Source of the DNA: Candidatus Iainarchaeum sp.
Lineage (GTDB): Archaea; Iainarchaeota; Iainarchaeia; Iainarchaeales; JAFGBZ01
Length of the DNA stretch: 21,522 bases
Assembly (NCBI GenBank): GCA_016218635.1
Contig: JACRDJ010000069.1
Coordinates: forward strand, 1 to 21,522
Reading direction: 5' to 3'
Shown piece by piece: positions 6,796-13,120 of the stretch; the stretch's first letter is position 1; the number at the start of each line of letters is the position of its first letter. Made by a program: the position numbers and the translations under genes. Below the pieces are notes generated by a model. That model made no database searches, was not told the origin of the DNA, and was given only the letters and a program-made list of their open reading frames with translations.

Positions 6796-7023
6796 ATGGC
6801 TGCACCCATGAAGACCAAGTGCCCTAACTGCAGGGAAAAAGTCGAGTTGGACGTTAACCGGTTCGAGGAAGGAGACGACTTCGAATGCCCGGAATGCGGA
6901 GCCAATTACCTGATCGGCGTTAAGGGCGGAAAACTCAATCTCGTCAGCGAAAAAGAAAAATACTTCGAAGAAGACGAATTTGGGGCAGAAGACGAAGAAG
7001 AAAGCAGTTACGACGACGAATAA
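6796..7023 (+). CDS. Small zinc-ribbon protein with acidic C-terminal tail
   Basis: The protein has 75 residues. Two CxxC knuckles, CPNC near residue 9 and CPEC near residue 32, are separated by 19 residues and form a predicted zinc ribbon. The last 20 residues are almost all Asp/Glu/Ser. The overall layout resembles LysW amino-group carrier proteins, which also have a CPxC ribbon and an acidic tail. However, the LysW terminal EDWGE motif, whose final Glu carries the substrate, is missing (the end is SSYDDE), so I do not call it LysW. It may be a transcription or translation-associated ribbon protein. It is alone on its strand, preceded by a good TATA box. Confidence 0.75.
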   Translation: MAAPMKTKCPNCREKVELDVNRFEEGDDFECPECGANYLIGVKGGKLNLVSEKEKYFEEDEFGAEDEEESSYDDE

Positions 7024-7132
7024 TTATCCCAAAACGGAATCCGTTGAAAATATCCGGGAATAATCGGGTTTCGGAAGATGCGGTTTTAACAGAACGCCTT
7101 ATTTCAGGTTTTTGCTGAATTTTTCGGTATTG

Positions 7133-7145
7133 AAAAAAAAAAAAA
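7133..7145 (-). terminator. Poly-T terminator downstream of the TraB-family gene
   Basis: A run of 13 A on the plus strand reads as 13 T on the minus strand, 56-68 nt past the stop of the minus-strand TraB-family gene. A T-run without a hairpin is the usual archaeal termination signal. The 177-bp gap from 7024 to 7200 has no ORF. It also contains two T5 runs (about 7110-7124) that could end the plus-strand zinc-ribbon transcript. Confidence 0.6.
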
Positions 7146-7200
7146 CGATAATTCCCGAAAAACGGTGACTTTCAGCGAAGCCCCAAAAACGGATTCTTTC

Positions 7201-8379
7201 TTATCCCACCAGTACCGACAGCACCAACGGAACCACAACCACAGACCCAATCATGCTGCCCAGGTTGGCGAGGGCCACCACCAGCAGGATGGAAGTCACC
7301 TTGTTGCGCGAAAAATCCCCCAGGGAATTCAGTTCTCCCAGTTCCTCAAAATCTTTCACCTGCGGAGCCCGCAGGCGGGCTTCCATGGCCCCCGCAAACC
7401 AGCCGGTGGCCAGCAGGGGATGAATGACCCCGATGGGAGCCGCCAGTAAGGCGGTCAGTGCACTCAAGGGATGACCTCTTGCCAGCAGAACGCCCAGTGC
7501 GGCCAGGCCGCCGTTAAAGAGCAGCATCAGCCACACAATTTCCAGCGCGGAAGCGATGCCTTTAAAGAAAACCGCATACCCCAGGAAGCCCAGGAATATG
7601 CCGGCCACCAGTGACTGAAGAAGGGTTTTCTTCACCAGATCCATTCCGGCCTGCATGCGCGAACGCGGAATTTCCCGCAATGCCGGAACCTCTTTTTCGA
7701 GGAGGGATTTCACGCCATTCAGATGACCCTTCCCCAGCACGGCCACGAGTTTACGGCCCCGAAATTCCTGAATGCGCCGGGCAATGAACGCGTCCCGTTC
7801 GTCCACCAGCACGGATTTAAGGGACGGAAAAGAGGAACCCAGTTTGGCAAGAAGATCGTTGAGCACGTCGGTTTCCTTCAGTCTTTCAACGGTTTGGGCG
7901 GAAATTTCCTCCGTTTTTCCGAAGAGTCCTTCCAGCAGAAACACGAGCAGGCGGAGTTTTTCAATGAATCCGGTATTCTGCATCGCCCGCTGCATCGTAA
8001 CGCGTACATCCCTGTCCAAGAGCACCACGGAGAGGTTTGCCGATTCGGCAATGCGGACGGCTTCCAGCATTTCCGTTCCGGGCATCACGCCCAGCTTCTG
8101 CCCCAGGCTGCGCTGGTATGAGGAAGCCAGCAGGTGAAATAACAGAAGGTAGACCTGGCCGGTTGCCATAATCTGGCTCAGATTGAGGTTACGCCATTGG
8201 GGGCCCATTTTAAGCTGGTTTAAGCGGGCTAAGTCCAGTTCCACGCCCACAGAATCCGGCTGTTCCTGGGCAATCACGTTCCGGACCAGTTCCACGGAAT
8301 CCGCGGACACGTGTGCCGTTCCCACCAGGATAATCTCGCTTTCACCCACCCGAATGCGTTCTACATCCCCGGCGCCCAT
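7201..8379 (-). CDS. TraB/PrgY-family membrane protein
   Basis: The protein has 392 residues. The N-terminal soluble TraB domain (1 to about 230) shows the family motifs: IILVGTAHVSADSVELV (Gly and His at 20-23), SVGVELDLARL with the conserved Glu, VVLLDRDVRVTMQRA, and VAVLGKGHLNGV near 220. These belong to a fold related to EreA and to TIKI metallopeptidases. The C-terminal part (about 240-392) has about four membrane segments, including GIFLGFLGYAVFF and a terminal GSVVVVPLVLSVLVG. This TraB-plus-membrane architecture is common in euryarchaea; the function is probably peptide processing, but is unproven. The ATG lies about 28 bp from a minus-strand A/T box (8405-8412), consistent with leaderless initiation. 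Confidence 0.88.
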   Translation of the reverse strand: MGAGDVERIRVGESEIILVGTAHVSADSVELVRNVIAQEQPDSVGVELDLARLNQLKMGPQWRNLNLSQIMATGQVYLLLFHLLASSYQRSLGQKLGVMPGTEMLEAVRIAESANLSVVLLDRDVRVTMQRAMQNTGFIEKLRLLVFLLEGLFGKTEEISAQTVERLKETDVLNDLLAKLGSSFPSLKSVLVDERDAFIARRIQEFRGRKLVAVLGKGHLNGVKSLLEKEVPALREIPRSRMQAGMDLVKKTLLQSLVAGIFLGFLGYAVFFKGIASALEIVWLMLLFNGGLAALGVLLARGHPLSALTALLAAPIGVIHPLLATGWFAGAMEARLRAPQVKDFEELGELNSLGDFSRNKVTSILLVVALANLGSMIGSVVVVPLVLSVLVG

Positions 8380-8381
8380 AC

Positions 8382-8412
8382 AAATATTTAATTAGGGAAA
8401 AGTCCTTTTATT
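8382..8412. promoter_or_regulatory. Interleaved divergent promoters
   Basis: The 34-bp gap between two divergent starts holds two A/T boxes. AAATATTTAATTA (8382-8394) is centred 26 bp before the plus-strand ATG 8414. CTTTTATTA (about 8405-8412, read on the minus strand) is centred about 29 bp before the minus-strand ATG 8379. Each box thus overlaps the initiation region of the other gene, so the two promoters probably exclude each other. Confidence 0.5.
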
Positions 8413-8413
8413 A

Positions 8414-9034
8414 ATGCGTATGAAAAAAAACACCGTTCGGTTACTGGCAGTCTGGGCGCTCTTGGTCATTGCGGTTGCCGGAGTAAGCGCAGTCTCCATT
8501 GACGTGCCCTCCCAGGAGGAAGTGGATCAGCTTAAAACCCAGCAAACCGATATGAACTCCCGGTTGAGCGCACTTGAAACCCAGCTGACCCAGTTGGAGG
8601 AAACCCTGAATACGCTGGCGGCCCAGCAGCAGGAGCTTTCAGCGCAGTTGAATCAAACCACTTCCCAGCTTCAGGGAGTCGACGGAAACCTTTCATACCT
8701 GCAGGGACTGGAGCGGACGGTCATGGAAATGCAGCAGTCCCAGGACGAACTCCGGCTTAAGACGGATGCATTGAATGCGCAACTGAATCAGGAAAAAAAG
8801 AAACCCGCGCCGGTTGGTTTTCTGAACCTCATCGATTTCGGATTGCTTCCCATCATTCTGGGAATCCTCTTCCTGGCTGCTTTGGCCGTACTCGCATTGG
8901 GGTTTGTACGAAGACAGAATGAACCCTCGCTGAGTTCCTACAAGGAGAAAGGAACCCTTTCGTTTCTCTCTTCCCGTGATGCCGGAGAAGGCCTGGATGG
9001 CGATGGGGAAAAGAAAGGAAAGTTTTCCGCTTAA
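8414..9034 (+). CDS. Exported coiled-coil protein with C-terminal membrane anchor
   Basis: The protein has 206 residues. A positively charged start and hydrophobic segment (about 8-26) form a signal peptide or signal anchor. Residues 34-128 are a Gln/Leu-rich heptad pattern (for example ALETQLTQLEETLNTLAAQQ) that should form a long coiled coil. A single membrane segment at about 142-166 is followed by a 40-residue polar, Ser/Gly/Lys-rich cytoplasmic tail. No enzyme motif is seen. It may act as a spacer, scaffold or envelope-organising protein. It is divergent from the TraB-family gene with overlapping promoters. ATG 8414 is favoured by the TATA position; an ATG two codons later is also possible. 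Confidence 0.75.
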   Translation: MRMKKNTVRLLAVWALLVIAVAGVSAVSIDVPSQEEVDQLKTQQTDMNSRLSALETQLTQLEETLNTLAAQQQELSAQLNQTTSQLQGVDGNLSYLQGLERTVMEMQQSQDELRLKTDALNAQLNQEKKKPAPVGFLNLIDFGLLPIILGILFLAALAVLALGFVRRQNEPSLSSYKEKGTLSFLSSRDAGEGLDGDGEKKGKFSA

Positions 9035-9037
9035 AGA

Positions 9038-9916
9038 TTAATCACAAAACAGGGTTGAATTATTTTCCTGAACTTCTTTTAAGATTGATTCCAGGTTGTT
9101 GAGCCGCTCAAAGTGCTGTCGGGCCAGGAAAGCGGGGTTCTCTTCGGTGCTCTTAAGCTGGCTTTCAAACCATTGGTTGATGGTTCCCTGCACTTCGGTT
9201 CCCATGTCCCGGCTTACATACGTCCGGCAGGCATCATGCGAGCATTCCTCAAACGAATGAACCGCATACGGTGACGAATTTTCCTTCACGAGCAGTGTTT
9301 GGAGCCCGCTTCGGCCTTCATTCACGTCCAGCACAAAGGTCATCAGTCCGCTGCCGGCATCCAGAACCGAACGCTTGGTGGACAAAATCCGGTTCTGGTC
9401 AGTCTCCTGCCGGGAGAACGAATAGGAGGCAGAAGCGGACGGGGTGCTGGCGGTCAGGGGCTCATAATAAATGAAGCGCGGATAAGAATAGAACTGGTTT
9501 TTGGAAGAGGAAAGAATGTTCCAGTCCAGGACGTTGTTGTTTTCGTCTGATTCAGGGGTCTGATTGCTGCGGTCCAAGATGGCCTTAATGCGGCTAACGG
9601 GATAATTGGGAGCCAGATAAACTGTCCGGGTCAGGGTCCGCCCGACCGGAACCGTTATGGCCGAACTGTCCCATAAATGATCGTCAAGGAAAACGGATAA
9701 ATTGACTACGGGAAAGAACTTTCCGTAGTTTTGAATCAGCAGGTCCAGTTTGGCGGGCAGGGCGGGAAGCAGGTAAGGGCTCCGGTTCACGTCCTCGAAC
9801 GTGAAGTCCGGCAGGCGGCCGTCCAGGCTTCGTACTTTCAGGTTATCGGATTCGTTGGATTCCAGAATTTCATTGTCGGGGTCCGCGGCCAGGGAATACG
9901 TAAAAACGGAATCCAT
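9038..9916 (-). CDS. 3' segment of CARDB-type surface protein
   Basis: This 292-codon stretch begins at ATG 9916, but the frame is open back to 10006, and the upstream residues (IIKVLYFTYDRNAGLLGF and onward) look like the same protein. So 9916 is probably not a native start. Residues 1-26 (ADPDNEILESNESDN) and about 33-130 carry the CARDB signature: a DN.I.ESNE.DN turn, then LPDFTFEDVNRSPYL, LDLLIQNYGKFFPVVNLSVF and NQTPESDENNNV. Residues 150-292 are helical or mixed and contain cysteines in SFEECSHDACRTY. There is no signal peptide on this piece, supporting loss of the 5' part. The stop lies 3 bp from the convergent coiled-coil gene. Confidence 0.6.
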   Translation of the reverse strand: MDSVFTYSLAADPDNEILESNESDNLKVRSLDGRLPDFTFEDVNRSPYLLPALPAKLDLLIQNYGKFFPVVNLSVFLDDHLWDSSAITVPVGRTLTRTVYLAPNYPVSRIKAILDRSNQTPESDENNNVLDWNILSSSKNQFYSYPRFIYYEPLTASTPSASASYSFSRQETDQNRILSTKRSVLDAGSGLMTFVLDVNEGRSGLQTLLVKENSSPYAVHSFEECSHDACRTYVSRDMGTEVQGTINQWFESQLKSTEENPAFLARQHFERLNNLESILKEVQENNSTLFCD

Positions 9917-10085
9917 CAGGGGCGGAACCGCAACCGGCGTGCCCCCGGTGAAACCCAGAAGTCCGGCATTCCGGTCATAGGTAAAATAGAGGACTTTGAT
10001 TATCCCCTACTTTGCAGAATTGAATAGTTCAATCTGGCGATTTGAGCCAGTTTATTCCCGGGCAATTGCCAGTAAGGGGGGTTAA

Positions 10086-10433
10086 TCAAACCACTCTATT
10101 GTCCGTCACAAAGCCGGATGAAGTGAACCGGTTGGAGTCCGTGGAGGAGGAATTCAGATCAATCGTAATGGCATGATTTCCGTCCGAATAACGGTTCCAG
10201 TCCACGTTGAGGTCCACCGTACTGATGACCCCATTAATGAAATAACACTGATTTACGGTGGCACTATTCGAGTCCAAATCCCGGCAGTAAGCGGTCTTTC
10301 CAATGTTGAGGTCGCGGATAATGGCGGTGGAATCAATGTAAATGTTCAGGTTGGCATCCACGTTAACGGAACTGCGGTAATTGAAATCAACGGAGTGTCT
10401 TCCGGAGATGTAGGTGCCTGAAACCGGGAACAC
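10086..10433 (-). CDS. Middle segment of the decayed surface protein
   Basis: A 115-codon stretch follows directly, in frame, after the TGA at 10434-10436. It contains alternating beta-strand-like segments (ANLNIYIDSTAIIRDLNIG, INGVISTVDLNVDWNRYSD, GNHAITIDLNSSSTD) typical of a CARDB or Ig-like repeat. The GTG at 10433 could serve as a start, but it leaves the product without the signal peptide encoded immediately upstream in the same frame. It is best read as part of one interrupted gene. Confidence 0.5.
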   Translation of the reverse strand: MFPVSGTYISGRHSVDFNYRSSVNVDANLNIYIDSTAIIRDLNIGKTAYCRDLDSNSATVNQCYFINGVISTVDLNVDWNRYSDGNHAITIDLNSSSTDSNRFTSSGFVTDNRVV

Positions 10434-10523
10434 TCAATTGAGGTCAAAATAGGTGACGGAATGCACGACCGGAAACATCAGCAGGAGAAAGAAAAATGCA
10501 CTCCAGAGCCCCTTTTGACGCAT
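10434..10523 (-). CDS. Orphaned signal peptide of the decayed surface protein
   Basis: Thirty codons run from ATG 10523 to TGA 10434-10436. The 29-residue peptide starts MRQKGLWSAFFFLLLMFPVV and continues into HSVTYFDLN: a basic N-terminus, a hydrophobic core and a cleavage region. It is in the same frame as the following segment. It is too short to be a plausible gene alone. Confidence 0.5.
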   Translation of the reverse strand: MRQKGLWSAFFFLLLMFPVVHSVTYFDLN

Positions 10524-10547
10524 TCAAAAACCCGAAAGATAATCCAG

Positions 10548-10555
10548 AAATATTA
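10548..10555 (-). promoter_or_regulatory. TATA box of the decayed surface gene
   Basis: On the minus strand this reads TAATATTT, centred about 28 bp before ATG 10523. It fits leaderless expression of the signal-peptide ORF and supports 10523 as the original start. Confidence 0.45.
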
Positions 10556-10587
10556 CAGCGTATAGACTAATAAAACGGGTAGTATCC

Positions 10588-12282
10588 TTAAGGCAAGCAG
10601 GATTTCACGAACCCCAAGAACAGCGGGTTGGGCTTCAGCGGCCGTGAAGTGAATTCGGGATGGAACTGGGTTCCCAAAAAGAATTTCCGGGAAGGAAGCT
10701 CCATAATCTGCATGATGCGTTTTTGGGGCGCGCGGCCGGAAAAAACCATTCCCTTGGATTCCAGCAATTCAAGGTAGGAAGGGTTCACATTAAAGCGGTG
10801 GCGGAAACGCTCCCGGATTTTGGTGCTTCCATAAAGCCGTCCGGCCAGGGTTCCCTTCTGCACCAGCAATTCAAACCCTCCCAGGCGAAGGGTTCCGCCC
10901 AGTCCCTCCATTTCCTCCTGCTCGGGCAGGATGCAGATCAGCGGGTTGGCGGTTTTCGGGCTGATTTCAGTCGTATGGGCATCCTTTAATCCGCACACGT
11001 GGCGGGCGAAGTCAATGACGGCCAGCTGCATGCCATAACAAAGGCCCAGGAAAGGAATGTTGTTTTCACGGGCAAACCGGATGCAGGCCATTTTTCCTTC
11101 AACGCCCCGCGCCCCGAACCCGCCAGGAACAATGAGGCCGGAAATGTCCTTGAACGCATCTTTGACGGAAAGCGTTCCTTTCTCGATTTCGGCCGTGTCA
11201 ATCCATTTCACGTGCACCCGGGCATTCACGGCGGCCGAACAATGTTCCAGGGCTTTCAGAATGCTGATGTAGGTGTCCGAAATACCCGTATACTTTCCGG
11301 CAATGCCCACCGTAATGGATTTCGTGGAAGTGACCGAATTCTTTTTCGTCCACTCCTCCAGTTTTTTGGAACCATTCACCCTGAATTTTTTGTTTAGGCC
11401 CAGACACTCCAGCACCACTTCGTCCACGTTCTGCCCGCGCAAAAAAGAGGGAACCCGATAAATGTCGGAAACATCCGGAATCCCGATCACTTTGGATAAG
11501 GGCACATTGGTGTAAATGGAAATTTTTTCCCGGATGCTTTGCGGAACCATGTGATGCGAACGGCAGCCCACCACATCCGGCTGAATGCCTAATTCAATCA
11601 GACGCTTAATGCCCAGTTGCGCGGCCTTGGACTTGAATTCACCCAGACTGGAAGGCTCCAGAATGTAGGTGAGGTTCACTACGCACACATTGTGCTCTCC
11701 TTCCTCGTATTTGAGCTGACGGATGGACTCCAAGGCAAACAGATTCTCATAATCGCCCACCGTTCCTCCGATTTCCACCAGAATGACGTTCGCACCCGAA
11801 TCCACGGCCAGATCGCGGAGAATTTTCTTGGTTTCCCCCGTCACGTGGGGAATGAACTGCACGTCCCGGCCCAAATACTCGCCGCGGCGTTCTTTCTCAA
11901 TGATGGTCTGATAAAGTTTTCCGGAAGTCACAAAGGACTTATGCGTAAGATTCTGATCCAAAAAACGCTCATAGGAACCCAGGTCCATGTCGGTTTCCAT
12001 TCCGTCATCGAGCACAAACACTTCCCCGTGACGGAATGGATTCAGGGTACCCGAATCCACATTCAGATAGGCCTCCAGCTTAATGGGCGTGACTTTCAGT
12101 CCGCGGTCCACCAACAGTTTTCCTAATGAAGAAGAAAAAATGCCTTTCCCGATTCCAGACATCACGGAACCCGTGACCACCACATACTTCGTCTTCCCGG
12201 GCTTATAGCCCTTGGGCATCGGCGAATAAAACTCATCCCCCGAAGTATGGGAAACCGCATCCACCAGTTCCTGATTGCTCAT
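10588..12282 (-). CDS. pyrG: CTP synthase
   Basis: The protein has 564 residues and converts UTP to CTP using glutamine and ATP. The N-terminal synthetase domain has the P-loop-like TGSVMSGIGKGIFSSSLGK (38-56) and the motif FRHGEVFVLDDGMETDMDLG. The C-terminal glutamine amidotransferase domain contains VPGGFGARGVEGK, the nucleophile C415 in FLGLCYGMQLAV, and the His/Glu pair in FLGTQFHPEFTSRP. Both domains are complete. The start is ATG 12282 because a TATA box (12307-12313) sits about 28 bp upstream. The frame extends to a GTG at 12348, but that would lie upstream of the predicted transcript. The N-terminus is about 30 residues longer than in typical PyrG. ATG 12219, just before the conserved domain, is an alternative start. 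Confidence 0.95.
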   Translation of the reverse strand: MSNQELVDAVSHTSGDEFYSPMPKGYKPGKTKYVVVTGSVMSGIGKGIFSSSLGKLLVDRGLKVTPIKLEAYLNVDSGTLNPFRHGEVFVLDDGMETDMDLGSYERFLDQNLTHKSFVTSGKLYQTIIEKERRGEYLGRDVQFIPHVTGETKKILRDLAVDSGANVILVEIGGTVGDYENLFALESIRQLKYEEGEHNVCVVNLTYILEPSSLGEFKSKAAQLGIKRLIELGIQPDVVGCRSHHMVPQSIREKISIYTNVPLSKVIGIPDVSDIYRVPSFLRGQNVDEVVLECLGLNKKFRVNGSKKLEEWTKKNSVTSTKSITVGIAGKYTGISDTYISILKALEHCSAAVNARVHVKWIDTAEIEKGTLSVKDAFKDISGLIVPGGFGARGVEGKMACIRFARENNIPFLGLCYGMQLAVIDFARHVCGLKDAHTTEISPKTANPLICILPEQEEMEGLGGTLRLGGFELLVQKGTLAGRLYGSTKIRERFRHRFNVNPSYLELLESKGMVFSGRAPQKRIMQIMELPSRKFFLGTQFHPEFTSRPLKPNPLFLGFVKSCLP

Positions 12283-12306
12283 ACCCAAGCGAATAAGAAA
12301 CAACAG

Positions 12307-12313
12307 TTTAAAA
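12307..12313 (-). promoter_or_regulatory. TATA box for pyrG
   Basis: TTTTAAA on the minus strand is centred about 28 bp before ATG 12282, predicting a leaderless pyrG mRNA. Confidence 0.55.
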
Positions 12314-12380
12314 CCCCTGTGATGGTTTCCGGCGGCTTTCACCGGCACGGTGCCCCCATAGAAATAAATATAACTTCGCG

Positions 12381-12390
12381 TATAATAAAA
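12381..12390 (+). promoter_or_regulatory. TATA-like box before vapBC
   Basis: TATAATAAAA lies 26-35 bp before ATG 12416, and a second A/T box (AAATAAATATA) lies at about 12362-12372. A GGTGAT Shine-Dalgarno at 12407-12412 shows that the transcript has a leader, which favours the farther box as the active TATA. Confidence 0.4.
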
Positions 12391-12415
12391 GTATAGGGCT
12401 GATTAAGGTGATGAA

Positions 12416-12610
12416 ATGGAAGCCATTGTAAAAACACGCGTTGTAGGTGGTTCCGTGATGACCACGATTCCCAAAAAGATGGTGAACGAAATGAATATCC
12501 GCGGGAACGAATTGATCCGGCTGAATGTAAAAAAAATAAATAAAGACTTTTTCGGCCGCCTGAAAGGAATCGGAAAATTCACTGCCGAAGACGAGATGAA
12601 TGTTGAATGA
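12416..12610 (+). CDS. vapB: AbrB-fold antitoxin (VapB-like)
   Basis: The protein has 64 residues. The N-terminal swapped-hairpin pattern (IVKTRVVGGSVMTTIPKKMVNEMNIRGNELIRLNV) matches AbrB/SpoVT-type antitoxins: the GxxxTTIPKxV core with a hydrophobic final strand. The C-terminal 20 residues are a polar tail expected to bind the toxin. The start is fixed by GGTGAT just upstream. Its last codon overlaps the start of the PIN-domain gene (ATGA), a typical toxin-antitoxin layout with autoregulation expected. The symbol denotes role rather than a specific orthologue. Confidence 0.85.
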   Translation: MEAIVKTRVVGGSVMTTIPKKMVNEMNIRGNELIRLNVKKINKDFFGRLKGIGKFTAEDEMNVE

Positions 12611-12987
12611 GTGAATACGTGATTGACGCGTATGCGTGGATTGAGTATCTGGAAGGCTCCAGTCAGGGGGAGATTGTACGGAAAATCCTTGGAAACAGCA
12701 CGTGCTTCACCTCCGCAGTCACTCTGGCAGAAGCCATCAGCAAAGCCAAAAGAACCAACCAGGACCCGCAAATAGTCATGGATGCCATACTTCTGAACTC
12801 CAGAATCCTTCCAGTGGAAGAAACCGCCGCATTCCGGGCCGGGCTTATCCACGCGGAAATGAAAGCCAGGAACAAATCATTCGGTCTTGCGGATTCATTC
12901 CTCCTCGCCCAGCGAACCAAAAAGCAGAAAATTCTCACCGGAGACCCGCATTTTAGTCAGACAGAAAATGTGGAAATGCTGAAATAA
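12607..12987 (+). CDS. vapC: PIN-domain ribonuclease toxin (VapC-like)
   Basis: The protein has 126 residues with a complete PIN domain. The four acidic active-site positions are D7 (YVIDAYAWIEYL), E42 (VTLAEAISKA), D96 (FGLADSFLLAQ) and D113 (ILTGDPHF). The family acts as Mg-dependent endoribonuclease toxins, often against tRNA or rRNA, and is neutralised by the cognate antitoxin encoded immediately upstream with a 4-bp overlap. It ends 33 bp from a tRNA fragment that marks the edge of an integrated island. It therefore lies just outside that island, although capture by an earlier element is possible. Confidence 0.9.
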   Translation: MSEYVIDAYAWIEYLEGSSQGEIVRKILGNSTCFTSAVTLAEAISKAKRTNQDPQIVMDAILLNSRILPVEETAAFRAGLIHAEMKARNKSFGLADSFLLAQRTKKQKILTGDPHFSQTENVEMLK

Positions 12988-13019
12988 GAACGGCAGAACG
13001 CGAAGCCGGAAAAAATAAG

Positions 13020-13069
13020 TGAGGCCGGGAGGATTTGAACCCCCGCCAGAGCGTCCCGAACACCCTGAG
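13020..13069 (-). repeat. 3' fragment of a long-variable-arm tRNA; probable att site
   Basis: On the minus strand the sequence folds as the 3' half of a tRNA. There is a 7-bp variable-arm stem (13048-13066, loop TCGGG), then a T-arm with stem GGGGG/CCTCC and loop TTCAAAT, then an acceptor 3' strand CGGCCTC (13021-13027) and base 73 = A (13020). No matching 5' acceptor strand (GAGGCCG), D-arm or full anticodon arm follows to the right, so the gene is only a fragment. The long variable arm indicates Leu or Ser, and A73 favours Leu. Directly next to it is a tyrosine recombinase, the classic arrangement when an element integrates into a tRNA 3' end. Confidence 0.72.
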
Positions 13070-13088
13070 AAACTGGTTTGGATATTCC

Positions 13089-13096
13089 TTTTAAAT
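13089..13096 (+). promoter_or_regulatory. TATA box for the recombinase gene
   Basis: TTTTAAAT is centred about 28 bp before ATG 13121, predicting a leaderless mRNA. This start choice excludes the upstream in-frame codons that run over the tRNA fragment. Confidence 0.5.
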
Positions 13097-13120
13097 GCTT
13101 TTCGGGATAAGAGGGATACT

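Larger units (their letters stand above)
9038..10523 (-). pseudogene. Decayed CARDB-type exported surface protein
   Basis: Three pieces line up as one broken gene read leftward from ATG 10523. Piece one is a signal peptide ending at an in-frame TGA (10434-10436). Piece two continues in the same frame without any start except the next codon, GTG 10433, and stops at TGA 10086-10088. About 75 bp of sequence without a continuous frame follow. Piece three resumes in another frame after a TAG at 10007-10009 and runs to 9038. All pieces have the strand-rich, Asn/Asp-rich look of CARDB adhesion-like modules. A TATA box lies 26-28 bp before 10523, so the promoter survives. Assembly or sequencing errors could mimic the lesions. 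Confidence 0.6.

Noticed and set aside
6796..7023. Calling the zinc-ribbon protein LysW
   Set aside because: The essential C-terminal EDWGE motif is absent and no lysine or arginine carrier-pathway gene is adjacent.
10434..10436. In-frame TGA as a recoded selenocysteine or readthrough codon
   Set aside because: The downstream frame breaks again within 350 bp by a further TGA and a frameshift, no SECIS-like hairpin or redox context is visible, and TGA is a normal stop for mutY, tyrS and vapB here. Gene decay or sequence error is simpler.
11617..12126. 169-codon ORF opposite pyrG and similar long antisense frames over pyrG, traB and mutY
   Set aside because: They are mirror frames of well-identified genes, with His/Gln-rich low-information translations and no start signals.
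13021..13110. A complete tRNA gene on the minus strand
   Set aside because: The T-arm, variable arm and acceptor 3' strand are present, but no complementary 5' acceptor strand, D-arm or anticodon arm follows, even allowing an intron within 200 bp.
13019..13120. N-terminal extension of the recombinase from GTG 13019
   Set aside because: The 34 extra codons run antisense over the tRNA fragment and give the common artefact reading RPGGFEPPP; the TATA box at 13089-13096 fits the start at 13121.
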